Part shown: one piece after another, positions 22,851 to 35,609 of the stretch
How the letters are laid out: each line of letters starts with the position of its first letter
Numbering within the stretch: position 1 is the first letter of the stretch
Origin: Anadara kagoshimensis
Taxonomy: Eukaryota; Mollusca; Bivalvia; Arcoida; Arcidae
Direction: 5' to 3'
Length of the DNA stretch: 64,000 nt
Assembly (NCBI GenBank): GCA_021292105.1
Contig: CM037874.1
Coordinates: 41,353,309 to 41,417,308, forward strand
Position numbers and translations under genes: made by a program
Notes under the pieces: generated by a model
Database searches by the model: none
Told to the model about the DNA's origin: nothing
What the model saw: the letters and a program-made list of their open reading frames with translations, nothing else

Positions 22851-23032
22851 ATGGCGGTGGTGGGAAGCAGGCACGCCCGGCATATCATGGCATTTCAGGG
22901 TGCGCCACCCCCGGCCCCCTCTCAGCATGCGATATTGACTGCGGCAGTTGCTGTTCCCTTCTTTCAAGTTGCCCCGCCCCAAGATGTCCAGCCTGATAGA
23001 CCCATAGGATACGGGGCATTTGGTGTTGTTTG
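22851..23032 (+). CDS. NLK: NLK exon 1: N-terminus and glycine-rich loop
   Basis: Encodes residues 1-60 and two bases of Trp61. A short Pro/Ala-rich leader (APPPAPSQHA, about residues 18-27) is followed by the NLK signature APPQDVQPDRPIGYGAFGVV, whose ATP-binding glycine-rich loop is residues 53-58. It ends at TG with donor gtgagtat. In this frame a TGA lies at 22758-22760 and the first ATG after it is 22845. I chose the ATG at 22851 because it has G at -3 and G at +4. The ATG at 22845 has T at -3. The ATG at 22887 has A at -3 and G at +4 and would also serve, removing 12 residues. The poly-His and poly-Ala segments of vertebrate NLK are absent. Confidence 0.9.
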
Positions 23033-23696
23033 GTGAGTATGCTCACATTCAGCCTTTGTTATTATGTTGACAGTAACCTCATTAGGACATGGTTTTCACG
23101 AGTTTTTTATGAACATGAGTATGACCAAATATTAAATTGTTTCAGATTATATATAAATTGATATATTTCTTCAATTTAAACCCATAAAATAACATGGATT
23201 CATATAATTTTTTTCGTGTTTCATTGTTCCTTTGTTAGGATGACATTTTTCCGTGAGTGATATCAGCTGATTTGATTGGCTGGCCCCATTTCCTCAATGA
23301 TAAGTAAAGATTACTAAAGAATCTTTTTCCTTTTTCCCTGTTTTATAGATTAATATGAAATGTTTCTATTTAATTCACTGGAATTTCATATTTCTAATAT
23401 CTGATATTATTAATTTGACATTTATCAGATGTTTTGATAAATTCATAAGCTTTATGGGTTGTAACAATCCATTTTATAAACAATGAAATGAGACACAGTC
23501 GCATAGAAATAAGAATTTAACAGAATTGGCCTAAAATGGCTTAAAATGTATAGCCACTACTGATTGCGGAAGTATTTTGAGTTTATCTCCGAAATCGGTT
23601 TTATGTACCAAATGCAGGTACTTGATTTCAAGATGTTTTAATTATACATTACTGGGTAATCGCAATTTAAACCTTTGTTTTTGATAAATGTTTAAA

Positions 23697-23870
23697 AAGG
23701 TAAGACTTCCTTTTGTACCCCCCACCTATTAAATTCTATGTAAAAAAAATTGAAACTTTGTTATTTTTCACAAAAATATTCAAAATGGCTTGATTCCGTC
23801 ATGTTAGGCTTTTTAGTCGAAATCTAAATTTTAGTGTAAGGTACAAATGGAAGTCCTTCCTTTAAAAAGA
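23697..23870. repeat. Short TIR element in intron 1
   Basis: The left end aagacttccttttgtacccc is matched at the right by aggtacaaatggaagtcctt. The interior carries ttgattccgtcatgttaggc and tttttagtcgaaat. A related copy at 24770-24930 (gacgttcatttgtaccctcc ... acaaaaggaagtcg) has its interior inverted. Confidence 0.65.
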
Positions 23871-26800
23871 CTGGTATGGTTATTTTGCTTAATTATTTGC
23901 TGAGATTATTTGATCCCCAATTTGCGAATATCATTCCCTAGTACAGTTCAGCCTGTAAAATATAAATTTGATTAATTTCATTCAAATAAGCTCGTCTAAC
24001 CCAGGTACTGTCTCTAAGATTATTATCAAACCTAGCGGTAGTGCACAATTTATTGAACAAGTTGTCCTTCTCTGTCGTATAAAGCCCAAGGGGTTGCATA
24101 TACTGGTATAGCCTGCTAGCCTATGTTGTGTTTACAAAGCCATAAATATTTTCTGTCTGTGACCTTGTCGCATATTATAAGGAATTGATATGGCGACCAA
24201 ATCTCCCTGGACTCAGTTTCCTGAAAATAATTCAAATAAATGTGTGCACAGTACATACATATTTATGGTCCATAATTTTAAAGAACTAAAACGTCGTAAG
24301 CATCTTGTGTTGAAATTGGCTGTAAAAAATGACAAAAGTGAAGATACATATGATGGGAAAAGGGAAAATTAAGCAATCAAACTGTCAACCATCCCAATCA
24401 TTGCTGAGCTACCCACCCGCCAAGCCTATCAGTCTATCACATGTATGCTGTTAGTGTTTGCATCATATATTTGTAATACCGGTAAGATGATGAAATTTAG
24501 TGATTTTGTTTGCTTAAAATTATTTCTTGATATAGGTAGCTTCTAGAGTAAAATTGTTTTGAAAATTTCCTAATTTGACTACTAAAATTCACAAAAGAAC
24601 CAACACTAACACCAAATAAATTTTGTTGTCCAATACTGACCTGACCTACAAAGTAATTGGTTATTGTCAATAAATACATTTTGTAACATCTTTAAAACAA
24701 AGATTTGTGCTTTGAAAGTATGTCATAATATAGTTTGCTCTTTATTTATTTAAGACCTTCAATTTTTCCTGGAAAGACGTTCATTTGTACCCTCCACTAA
24801 ATTTTTAATTTCGACTAAAAAGCCTAAAATTGACGGAATCGAGAAAATTTGAACAATAATTTTTCAAAATTTTAGATAAAATTTATTATATAAATAGATA
24901 CAAAAGGAAGTCGTACCATTTTCCCTTGATCTAAAAGGTAGAAGATAGTAAATGAAAAAACTTAACAGAATTTGCTGCACTTTAAATGAAGCTATTGTAT
25001 TGTCGTCATGTTATGTCAATATTCAACAACAAAGATGTATCAATACTGAGTCTGGCTCGAGGACCTCGTTGGATAAAGCATGTTATTTTAAGTCCTAAGA
25101 GCATGATTCGTTTAACGACATTACAACACGCAATCACACAGCTGGTTGGTCAGGCACATTCTCTTTTCCCCACTAGAAATTGAATGATTCGGTAATCATG
25201 TTTGGTTTTTTTATTGAGCTAGTTCGTTGTATTTTTTTCTAAATTATGGGTCATGGATTTCCTGTCTAGACGTATTGAATGTACCATATTATATTCAGTT
25301 ATAAAACGCACATTGTATCGCATTCTGTCGGAGCATTTTGAAGTTTTAAGTAGTCTGAACTGAAATGCAACAGACCTGTCTGGTGTCACAGTTGGATAAA
25401 AATGATAATTAAGATGAAAGGACGCTTAAACAAATTAATGGATCTTTTTTTCTTTACTACTTGTAACTCAATTGCTATAGACCTCTTGTTTAATCTGGGT
25501 ACGGTACTTCCAGCAAATTGGTTCACTGTGACCAACCAATTTTAATTTATCGTTATTGCCAGGGTTAAGGGAGACTGGTATTTCATTTTGAATTTCATTG
25601 TGGTAAAAAAATAATTCAGTTTATCAATGTGGCATCCCCAAATTGCGTTGAGTTGAGTAATGGTACGACTATTTCATTCAAAGCGACTATCGAGAGAGAC
25701 ATCCATCCCCAAATTGCCAGAGTTGGAGGAAAAATATACTAGTTGTTATTCTGATACATGTAAAAACAATGCTGAAAAAACAATTACCGGGTAGTTCAAA
25801 AACTTTAATTACTGTCCAGTGTCTCTTTACACATTGTGGGATAATTTTGATTATTTTAATTTGGGTAGTTAAAATTACTATTTCAAACTCTACCCTTTTG
25901 TCTTGCCCAGTTTATAATATTTGGAAAAGTTAATCCTTTATTAATAGGCTTATCAGTTTGATTTCTGGAGGTTCAACTGTATTCAAAAGTTTTAGCTCGC
26001 CAAGGACTGGGGAAAAATTCCAATAATTAATTTAATGATCTAGTATATATATCATAATGTATCTAAAAACTCATGATGAAGATGATGTGTTTTACACCGA
26101 AATTGGCACCTTGAAATGATAAAATCACTTGTGTGATTAGGTGTTGAACTTTAATTATGGTAAATATTTCATTATTTAGTCTGCATTTGCAAATTTTACA
26201 TTTATAATATGCACATTTGAGTGCTTTTCAATTTAAGTTAATAGATGAACAAAGGAAGAACGGAGTAAATCTGATGTTTTTTATCTCGGTTTTAGAATAA
26301 TTATAGATACATCAATGATTATGTACTAAGGTAGTACAGTTTGACTGTCGATTCCATAAATAGCCTCGAGTTAACAAACAATGATCTTAATACATCATAA
26401 TATTAATGTGGTAATTAATAAAAAAGGACAAATCAGGGAAACAAACATAAATTAATATAATAAAAGTGATCATTGTGACGTTTAAAACTCCTCTCCTTGT
26501 CGAGTGACAGCGAGGGTTAAATAATCCCAAACCATCCTTCATTCATTATGGAGATAACACCTCAACACTTTATACGAAAACAAAATTACAAAAACAAAAT
26601 CTGTGAAATTGTTTGTTATGGCTATTCTCACTTATAAGTCTTTTATTTATTAAAAACAACAAGTATATGTTTATGTTTGGGTGAGGAAATGACATCAAAT
26701 GTAAGAGTTAAAATAAGTCATAAACAACGACACATGTACGTATTGTACATAAAACGTATACTGCCTAATGACACGATCAAGAATACAAGTGAAAATGACA

Positions 26801-27414
26801 GTATTATGACGCTATTACAGACCAGTCATGTTTTTTGTTTTGAACAAAATGCATGTTTACTGAGAATGTCGACAAATTTCCTTAATGGGAATTTCAGAAT
26901 ATTTTTACTATAATTATTTCATTTACAATAGAACCTTTCTTTTAATTTTTTTTTTTTTAAAATGTAGTAACTACCATAAAAGCAGGGATGGATCTTATTT
27001 TTGAGGGGGGAGTCACTTAAAAAAAGAAGTTGTAATAATAATAATAAATAGCTAAAAGGTGTAAAAAACTTCAGGGTTTCAAACTTTATTTTTAGGAACT
27101 ATGAGGCACTTGGCCCCTTGACTTCTATAATCTACGGTAATCTTAATCTGTGATACATGTCACTGTCGGTCTATGGGAGGGGTATATAGGTGATTCACTA
27201 TGACTTTATGAATATTGAATTTGATTTTAAACTCAAAGAAAAGAAGAAAAAAAACTTAATATGTGATGTTACAACAAAGAAATATTTGTCCATTTTGACT
27301 GGGATGACTGTTAGTACAGTAACCTATTTTTTGTGTATAGACTTAGCAGATATTGATCAGGTTCACAGCAGTTTGTACTGTCAATGACCTCTTTATAATA
27401 TACTCTAAAAGTCA

Positions 27415-27572
27415 AATACCCAACATAACACAACACAAAAAAAACCTGCTTCATCTCAACTCCGCTAGTCACTGGAAATCATTTAACAATAGTCAAATAC
27501 CCAACACATCACAAAAAATCTGTTTCATCTCTCTGCTGCCTTGTCACACTCTGAAGATCATTTAACAATAGA
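27415..27572 (+). repeat. Tandem duplication, about 80 bp
   Basis: 'gtcaaatacccaacata/ca' and 'atcatttaacaatag' frame two consecutive similar units with ctg[ct]ttcatctc between them. Confidence 0.7.
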
Positions 27573-27701
27573 TAATCTATCTCTGTGAACAGTACTTAAT
27601 TCACCCATACATCATAACAAATTTACATGTCTTTATTTTCTGTGTCCTCTCAGTGCTATACTTTAGGACTTTGTTTATAATGGAAAATGAAGATTAATGA
27701 C

Positions 27702-28977
27702 TACCGTAATCCTTCTATATATTCGGACCCTCTATGTTTTCGGACACCCCAATTTTGAAATTTCAATAATTTTCAAATTTCCTCTAATTTCGGACGGCAT
27801 TTTTTTTGCCTCTAAATCCGGACGCGATTTTGCTGGAATTCACCCGGAACAAGCAATACATATTGCTTATAATTAATATTGAATAAAAACAAGAAGAAAT
27901 GTTGTTGTTTTGTTGTCAATTTACATTAGAATTTGTTATTTTTATGTGTTTGTTGCGTTGTGTATTTGCGTGATGGAGTCATGATTGTAACTTTGAGGAC
28001 AAGTATTTTACGATGTATTTACGTTTTTAATGTAAGCTGAATATAGCCATACCTGTATTAAGTGTTTTAATATTCTTTGAAAGTGAAAGTTGATTGAAAT
28101 TAAAAATCGTGGGTAAGAAACATCGTACGAGACCAGAAGTTCTGTCGGCACACAAATCCAACATCAAAGACATTTTTTCAGGAAGTGACGTTATCAATGA
28201 ATTTCATTGGATGAGAAACTTGTGGAATCCCTTCTGATTCAGTGCATGTCAACTATGGGAATTCCCGATCCTCTGATACTTTCATTTGACTAAAAACGGG
28301 AAGATGGACATTACGATGTATTTATTGTTTTTCCTAAGATTAAAATTGTTTGAAACGTGAGTTAAAACAATGTATTTGTAAACTATTGTGTTCTGTGAGT
28401 GATAACATCGATTTTTAAACAAAAGCTATATTGATCACGGCGAACCCGATTCATACATGTCCTGGTTCTTAATCGTACAAAATGTGGAATTTCTTGACTA
28501 AAAAATATTCTTGACCATTATTAATTATCAAAATTTTGACCGTAGACAGTGACAGAAGACGAAGTGGGGTAACGGTGAACCTCAAACGGTGGGAACTACT
28601 GACAAAAATCATGCGATTTGCTTACAAAAAATGGCGTCCTTCGATGTGTATTACACATTGGATCATGATTATTGGTCAACAAACACTTCAAAAAACGACT
28701 TTTTTGTGAAATAAACAACAAAAAAGGTAATTTCAACATGAACTTTATTTGAAAATTGATATTATAGATGATATTCATGTGCGTATAGTCGTTGATAGTG
28801 TCTTGCATCACCGGGAGGGCAGCGAGACATATTATCGGCTCCTAAATATCGGACAACTCTAAATATTCGGACACCCCCATTTTTCCAAGTGTATAATTTT
28901 CATATTTCCTCTAAATTCCCGGACACTTGAAAATGAAATTATTAAAATTCGTCCGAATACATAGAAGGATTACGGTA
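27702..28977. mobile_element. 1.28-kb TIR DNA element, TA-flanked
   Basis: The left end taccgtaatccttctatata is the near-perfect complement of the right end atagaaggattacggta. TA at both edges fits a Tc1/mariner or pogo-like insertion. Sub-terminal 'attcgga' and 'cggacaccc' motifs recur on both sides. A stretch at 28108-28200 can be read as a short basic peptide (GKKHRTRPEVL then SAHKSNIKDIF), but no long transposase frame exists. Confidence 0.8.
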
Positions 28978-30303
28978 TATAAGGATTACCATGTTGTGTA
29001 TTCTCACAAACAACATATGATTTATATATATCAGTACATGTAAATAAGCCATCGGATGGCATTATGGAAATATTGTGACACTATGCATGTATAATACATA
29101 TGTACATGTGTATGTTTGACACTCAAGAATGAGGTTTAACTATTTTGAGCATGGGGCTCAGCTCACTTCAGAAGTTAAATGATGAAAATGACTAACACCT
29201 ACTCACCTAGGGGCTAAGCCAAATTTTAGGGGCCAAGGGCTACAGGACCCTACTTATCTAAATCTCTGATCTGTATGAAGCAAATAGATAAATTGGCTTT
29301 TAGGAGTGACACCATTTATGATTATATCTGCCTGATTCAATGTTTAAATGTGAGATGAGAAAGGTAGGTCTGATAGTGTCAAAATAAGACAAATGGCTAA
29401 TTTTTTGTTGCCACACCATCAAGCTATTGTAATATTTGTACTACAGTTTTTGATCATGTTTTTTGCTGTTCATACACAGTAATTTCTGCGGCTAATTTTG
29501 CTTGGCAGGCAGAAAATCACAGATAACATGTTATGTCTGGCCCACATATACATGTATATATACTTTAATTAACTAGTCAGGTATATGGCAGGTTTTGTTG
29601 TTTTGACCCGAGGGTCAATCTCTGACCAATACTTGCTGTAAAGAGGTCTACATGTATATATGTACCTGTAAGGGGTTTCTTAACAAGACAGATTGGGTAT
29701 ATTGTAATTTTTGACAGATTATGAAGCTGTGTTATATCTATATATACATATGTAGGTTAATGAATATATATATGTATATAATAGCTCAAGTCATTAACCT
29801 CTCACACCGGTGATATACTGCTACATTTATCTGATCTATGTTGTACATATGGAGTTCATCTCTCTCTCTCTCCTCTGAGTGTTATACTAAGGCCCCACAC
29901 TAGCTCAATTTTTTTGTCACAATTTTTTAACAAGATTAGGAATTTTAAGTTATATAGGAGACATTTTTTGTCGCAACTTATAAAAAGTGTCTCAAATTGC
30001 AACTGACAGTGTGAGTCCTGATACTGTTTATCCATGATATGCTTTGCTCACTCTCCCTCTGATGATATACTGCTACCATAACCTCATCTTTCATTCTTTG
30101 TTGTACATCTCTATCTATCTATCTCAGAGATAGAGAGAATAATAAATTCACTTTACAACCATAATTGATTTTCAGTACATCATATCCTCTCAAACTCTTG
30201 TCATTTTCAATTTACCTCAAAAAATCATATATTAGACAGGCATGTTCAAATCCTTTATTTTATAACCAAAAGGTTTAATTTCCAACTTATTTATTTTATT
30301 CAG

Positions 30304-30433
30304 GTCAGTCACAGATCCAAGAGATGGAAAACGTGTGGCACTTAAAAAGATGCCAAGTGTCTTCCAGAACCTTGTCTCAAGCAAGCGAGTGTATCGGGAA
30401 CTGAAAATGCTCTGTCACTTCAAACATGACAAT
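30304..30433 (+). CDS. NLK: NLK exon 2: VALKK lysine and helix C
   Basis: Encodes residues 61-104. It opens after a ...ttattcag acceptor by completing Trp61 and ends at ...KHDN before donor gtaagttt. It carries the VALKK motif with the expected ATP-anchoring Lys75 and the helix-C segment RVYRELKML, where Glu93 should pair with Lys75. The GKRVALKKMP and FQNLVSSKRV stretches are diagnostic of NLK rather than ERK, p38 or JNK. The exon is 130 nt, phase 2 in and phase 0 out. Confidence 0.95.
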
Positions 30434-31267
30434 GTAAGTTTATAATTATCATCAATAAAACCTGTATATATAAAGACCACTCTGACATGTACAATCTAGA
30501 ATATATCAGAAAGGACCATTTTCAAAAAACTTTCCTCTAAAACACCATGATATCAAATTTTTTGCATATACCTAATGTGAAAATGGGCCCCATTGAAGCC
30601 TAAACAATGGGTATTCAAAATAAAGGATCAAAGGCTCCATGGTCCCTTCTTGAATGAACTCTGTGTGTGTCCATGACACAGCAATACACAGCATTAATAA
30701 ACACATGTGACATGAAAATAACACAATTTACATGTTAATTAATAACTAAACAACAATATTTGTTATTCGTTTATTGTTTGTATTCAATCTAACTAGTGTG
30801 AAGGGCCTAAACCTTGAAGGATTTCATATATGTTGGCCTACCTACACATGCAGGTACCCGACTGGTTGGGTGTATAACTGTAATGAAATTGGCGACAGAA
30901 TTTTCCAACCCAGTGCTAATCCTGAAAAAGAGAGACAAAAAAACATCACCATGCACTGTGAAAGTACTTTCTGCAAATTGCAGGAGAAAATGGGGAAGAG
31001 AACATAAAAAAAGTAATTAATGATATGATAAATAGCATGGGACATAATGTTCTACTGGTTGTCAAAGTAAGATGTATCTATGTTGGAAGGAGTCGCATGA
31101 TCTTGGTCTTAATAGATAAAGCCATACTTAGCTAGCCAACATGTCAGTTTTAAGTGCAGTCAAGTTGATGAAATGGAACATGCTATGTGTAGGCATTTCA
31201 CAGCTAAAAAGAAAGAAAATAAAACAAATTCATTCTGTAGTTTTTCTTTTTTTTTTAAACATTGAAA

Positions 31268-31400
31268 TTCTCAGTTCTGGGATGGTGGAAGAAACCAGAT
31301 TGACTGGAAAAAAACTACCAGCCTTAGCACTACTAGCAAACTGACCAACTTTCTTGCACTAAAATCTGAACGGGGCTGCCATCCATAAGTTTGCACTTTA
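31268..31400 (-). mobile_element. SINE-like family C fragment
   Basis: gatggtggaagaaaccagat, caaactgaccaactttcttg and cactaaaatctgaacggggc match the family order. The head is lost. Confidence 0.5.
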
Positions 31401-32821
31401 GATTCACAAAGCACGCCCCCACCCCTCAAAACAGACGGTGATGAAGAGCAAAATATTTTATTTTGGACACATTTTCCAGGAACTAACCCATTTAACTCAT
31501 TTTCAGTTTTGTCTTCTGCACACAAATATAATACTTTATAATGTGTAGGGGTGAATTTCGTCATGAATTATTCTTGAGTCATTTCTGCCAATGTATGCTA
31601 TATATCTTGCTGGCCTTGCAGATCTAATAATAACAATCTGATGTGGACCTGATAATTACTTGCCATACTATACTAGTATACTATGGAGAGGGAGGGGTGT
31701 ATAATACAATGTCTGGGAATGTGTTAGTACTGCACACAGATGTATATATAAGCTGAAAGTGTGTACATCACACCTGGTCCAAGAATCCATATGCACCTTA
31801 TCAACGTGTGGAGGCTCACTAAGGGGGTTTATCTTGGTTTCCATAAATTAAAATTGCTAGTAGCCAGTCAAATTTCCTAAATTTGCTAAATTTGGGTTAC
31901 TTTTTGTAAGAATTTCTTTAAAATTAGTTGTCATTGACAATTTTGGCAACTAGGAATGGAAACCTTCATTTGTCATAGGGTTTTTTTCTAGACCCCTATA
32001 CAAAGCAGTGTAAGGACCTGAAAAGGGCAATCTGTTAACGTGTTAAACAATTCCATCGTTTAATTCGATTAATTCAACTTCATCAAGGTGCAATAATCTG
32101 AAGAGATCGTCATGTGACCTGGTATAATGTTTGGGAAACTTTTAAATTATATTATCAAAAATGGTCATAAATTTATATGAAATAGGAAAACAAAAAGGTT
32201 ACAAAACTTGAAATATGTCAAATTATTTAGCAGTATATTGTCATATTATATCATCATTTTCTTGACCTTAAATTCAAACATTTCCTTGGTTACCATCACT
32301 AAATCAAATTTAAACAAAGGAAAAAAAGTTCTTTCCTAATGAATTGGGAAAAACCTTAATATTATAGCACAAATTTTAAAAGGAGTGATTTGTCATTTGA
32401 TGATCTGCAGTAAATATCCTTTAATAACCCCAATGCCAATATACAAGAGAACACTTCTGAATATTTTGATAAAGTGTTCATGTTAATATAAAATGTAGGA
32501 ATATTTCAGTTATCATGTATGTATGTATGTATATGATATGTATGTAATGCTTCCTAGTTACTACAAAAATGACTGCTCAGATATGTTATTTCTACTGTCC
32601 ATTTACCATGTATATCATAGAATCCTGAAACGACCAATTAAGTTTTAATGTTGTACAATAAGCAGGGTCTCTCTTTTTTTGTGAAAAAAAAAAGATTTTG
32701 TGAATTTTAACCTCCTTTCCATTCCTGGTAGCCAAAAGTGTCATTGATTTGCCATACTGCAAAGCTATCTGGTGGCATCTGGTCAAGAAAATGTCAAACG
32801 GTTATTTTGCTTTGAAGTCAT

Positions 32822-33112
32822 CCCACTCAGACCACATGTGGGAAAGTGAATTTTCCTTGTTGTTGGCCTTTACTGATTCACCCTTGTCAGTTTAATATGA
32901 CTGGGAGAGTGGTACGCTTGTCTGCGGCGTACTGACTTGGTGAGCTAGCACCTTAAAGTCGCCCCGAGTGGAGGCTCGTATGATACAATCACACTTCACA
33001 TGCATACACAGACTTGTCCATAGATTAATCCATAGAGATTAATAAAATTCAGGCAGTTCTCGTCGCGAATAGCTGAAAAATTGCTGATATGATGTCAAGC
33101 AACATTCAACAA
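32822..33112 (+). mobile_element. SINE family A, headless copy
   Basis: Starts cccactcagaccacatgtgg and runs through gtacgcttgtctgcggcgta, ccttaaagtcgccccgagtg and tccatagattaatccataga to agctgaaaaattgctgatat. The tRNA-like head present at 7471-7553 is missing. Opposite orientation to that copy. Confidence 0.75.
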
Positions 33113-33761
33113 CTTTGTAATCATTTACTTACATTCTGTTTCTTTAAATACAAATACTTATTTAATATTACTGATTTTTGTGACAAAATTCAATTCATTC
33201 TGATTCTTCTTGATTAAAACTCAAATTACTATATACAGTATTTTGGTATAATTTCGGATGTATATAAAGTGTATTATCGGGATAGGTTAAGGAGATCTTG
33301 TATCAAGTTTCAACCTGTTAGTGTTTGCAGGATATTTAAATATTTTTAAATGGAATGTCCAATATTTGAACTATGTAGACTTGCTCATTGACTGAATTAT
33401 TTAAATATATATAAAATGTACAGTGTAGTTGGGTCAGACTGATTCATGAATAAAAAGTTAACAACATATATATGTGTGTCCTTAAAGAGGTTATTTATTG
33501 AAAAGTATATTGGTCCCAACCTCATGTACATATATGTATTATACACAAGGCTTGCAGGTGAAGATTTTAAAACCAAGACCTTGTGCCATAGTGCCATGGT
33601 AGACATGGTTTAGAAAGCTGGCTTATCATAGACAAATTGTGTAGGTTTGAATTTCCCCAATTTGTGTATTTTTCTGTTGATGTCTTGATATGACATACAG
33701 TAAGTTTGTCATCCCAGGGTCCCAAGTTAAGGAAAGTGAGACCTAGATTTGTCATCCCTGG

Positions 33762-34018
33762 TCCCGGTTGCACAATCGTTCTGAAACTGAGGTTTTCCTT
33801 AACTTAAATCTGGCAAATTTAAAATCTAAATAATTTTGCGAAACTAAGATATTTAGGAATTTAAGGTGTAATTTTGATAATCACTTTAGGCTCATGACAT
33901 CTGCAATTAGTTTCGTCAGATATATACATTCATAGTTCCAACAGAGGTTGCCAAAATTGCAGAAATTAAGTTAAGGAAAATTTAGTTAAGGAATGATTGT
34001 GAAACTGGAGCCAGGGTC
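33762..34018. repeat. MITE, CACAATCATTCCTTA family copy
   Basis: Left ggttgcacaatcgttctgaa with gaggttttccttaacttaaa; right gttaaggaatgattgtgaaa. About 256 bp, matching the family size. Confidence 0.75.
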
Positions 34019-34361
34019 CCAAGTTAAAGAAAGCGAGACTTAATCTGTATTGTCTTCACCGGGATATTGTTGTTTCAACTCATGAAAAGTTGCAGTTGTA
34101 CAGGTTTTTTTCATGAACATTTTGTTTGGTTAAAAGTATCTGAAACACAACTTTAAAAGTAAGACTTTAGAAGATAAGATCCCCCAGATAGCTGGGACTT
34201 CGGTGGCAGAGTGGTATTAAGGGCATGCATACAAATAACAGTACATCTCACCACAGATTTAATTCTCTGAAAGTTTATCAGTTCTCTAGCTGAAGATTAA
34301 TGACCATGGTTTTCTTCAGAAGCTCCAGTTTACTCCACCAGCCCTGAAACGACCATCTTAA

Positions 34362-35062
34362 CAGTGCTTCAGATTGTTTTTACAGATAGTGGGCCACAAG
34401 GGCCCACCAGGTCCAATAACAAGGGGTCATTTCTTGTTATAGTGGGTCATGTTTTGCCACATAATTAAATGTTATGCCACGACCACGTGACTGAAAGTGA
34501 AAGTCGGCACTTGACATCTTCATATAATGCACCAAAAGCGATCTTGTCATCTGCTAATTTATACTTTGTTAACCTTTACGATATATTTTAAACTCTTTCA
34601 ACTCCATGATTCATTTTATGTATCTACTTCTCGGCGCTTTGTGTTGTTTTAAAAAATGTGAATAGAGTCGTCTGCATCTCATAGCCATGGTTGCCGCTAG
34701 CATATTAAATGAACGACAACGTCCGAGGTCATAAAAAGTTTTATTACGAGTTCTCCCCCTTTGAATATTAATGTTAATAACCGACGCATAGAGCAAAGAG
34801 AAGGGGCTTGTCGGGAGTCCTGTCTACATGCTGATTATGAGATAAACAAAGATGCTAGAGATTTTCCGATAGAAAACGAAAACAGAAAGTCAAATCGGAA
34901 AACCGCATGGAATCTAATATGTAGTTTTGGGAAGAAATTATTAACGATCAATTTGGCTAAGAAAAACCATGCGCCACGTGGACCCATTAGAAGAAAATGT
35001 TATGCGCCATTTTTTAAAATAATGCGGGATTGGCGCGGGCGCACCGACAATCTGAAGCACTG
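34362..35062. mobile_element. 701-bp TIR element with TCTTAA duplication
   Basis: cagtgcttcagattgt at the left is a perfect inverse of acaatctgaagcactg at the right. TCTTAA directly flanks both ends (34356-34361 and 35063-35068). The interior is GC-richer than the surrounding intron and holds ccacgtgac/ccacgtgg motifs. A 117-codon + strand open frame (34761-35114) starts inside and runs out past the right end. It is Lys/Arg/Asn-rich with no domain I recognise. The superfamily is uncertain. Confidence 0.75.
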
Positions 35063-35313
35063 TCTTAAACAAAATCTGGACAAGTGTGTAAAACTGTTAC
35101 ATCTGCGAAGCTAGAGAAAAAATGAATATGCATGCTTAACATAAGAGGGATCCAAGTCCCTTAAGTGCTAGGGGGGGGGGTCAGGGGGTATGCTCCTCCG
35201 GAAATTTTTTTCAACAGGTCACAAGACACAATCTCCTCCACTTTTCCACTTATATACTTCAAAATAAAATTTGTATCAAGTTACTTATTGTTGTTTGTTG
35301 TTTATATTTGTAG

Positions 35314-35369
35314 GTATTATCAGCTCTGGATATATTACAGCCACCACATATAGACTTCTTCCAGGAAGT
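35314..35369 (+). CDS. NLK: NLK exon 3: 56-nt mini-exon before a U12-type donor
   Basis: Encodes residues 105-122 (VLSALDILQPPHIDFFQE) and two bases of Val123. The acceptor is ttgtag. The exon ends at GT, immediately before GTATCCTTTTT, a consensus U12-type 5' splice site. This junction restores the family reading E-V-Y-V-L-T-E-L across intron 3; a donor two bases upstream would break the frame. Human NLK reads DYFEEI where this gene reads DFFQEV, a conservative difference. Confidence 0.93.
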
Positions 35370-35411
35370 GTATCCTTTTTAATCTTTAATGTACATATTA
35401 TTGTACTAACT

Positions 35412-35609
35412 ATGGTACAGTAAAACCTCGTTATAATGCCCCTCGATAACTTTGCCACCTCGCTTATCGCCACACTATTTTAAAGTACAAAAATCCATTT
35501 TGTTTAAGTTTTTCTTAATCTGCCTCCCCCGATTTATCGCCAAACCCCTTTATAACGCCAAAATTTGACTGAACAAATGGTGGCAAAGAATCGAGGTTTT
35601 ACTGTACTT
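35412..35609. repeat. Pogo-like MITE just after NLK exon 3
   Basis: tacagtaaaacctcgttata at the left and gaggttttactgta at the right. Close relative of 9835-10024. It starts 43 bp downstream of the U12-type donor of intron 3. Confidence 0.85.

Larger units (their letters stand above)
23033..30303 (+). other. NLK: NLK intron 1
   Basis: U2-type intron (gtgagt...ttcag), 7.3 kb, with no coding sequence I can support. Identified contents are two related short inverted-repeat elements (23697-23870 and 24770-24930), a 21-bp fragment of SINE family B at about 25647, an approximately 80-bp tandem duplication (27415-27572), and a 1.28-kb TIR element (27702-28977). The rest is AT-rich single-copy-looking DNA with short CT/TATC runs near 29858 and 30112. 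Short open frames here (for example 24190-24372 and 26677-26913) lack any recognisable domain. Confidence 0.8.
30434..35313 (+). other. NLK: NLK intron 2
   Basis: U2-type intron (gtaagt...ttgtag), 4.9 kb. It holds a family-C SINE fragment (31268-31400), a headless SINE of family A (32822-33112), one MITE of the CACAATCATTCCTTA family (33762-34018) and a 701-bp TIR element flanked by TCTTAA (34362-35062). No functional gene is seen. The open frame at 30774-31007 shows no domain. Confidence 0.8.

Noticed and set aside
34761-35114. 117-codon frame as a host gene
   Set aside because: It begins inside a TIR element and overruns its end; no domain and no splice or promoter support. Reported only as part of the element.
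35366-35372. Alternative exon 3 donor directly after GAA (gtgtat)
   Set aside because: It would lose two bases and shift the frame of exon 4; the U12 donor two bases later restores the NLK reading.
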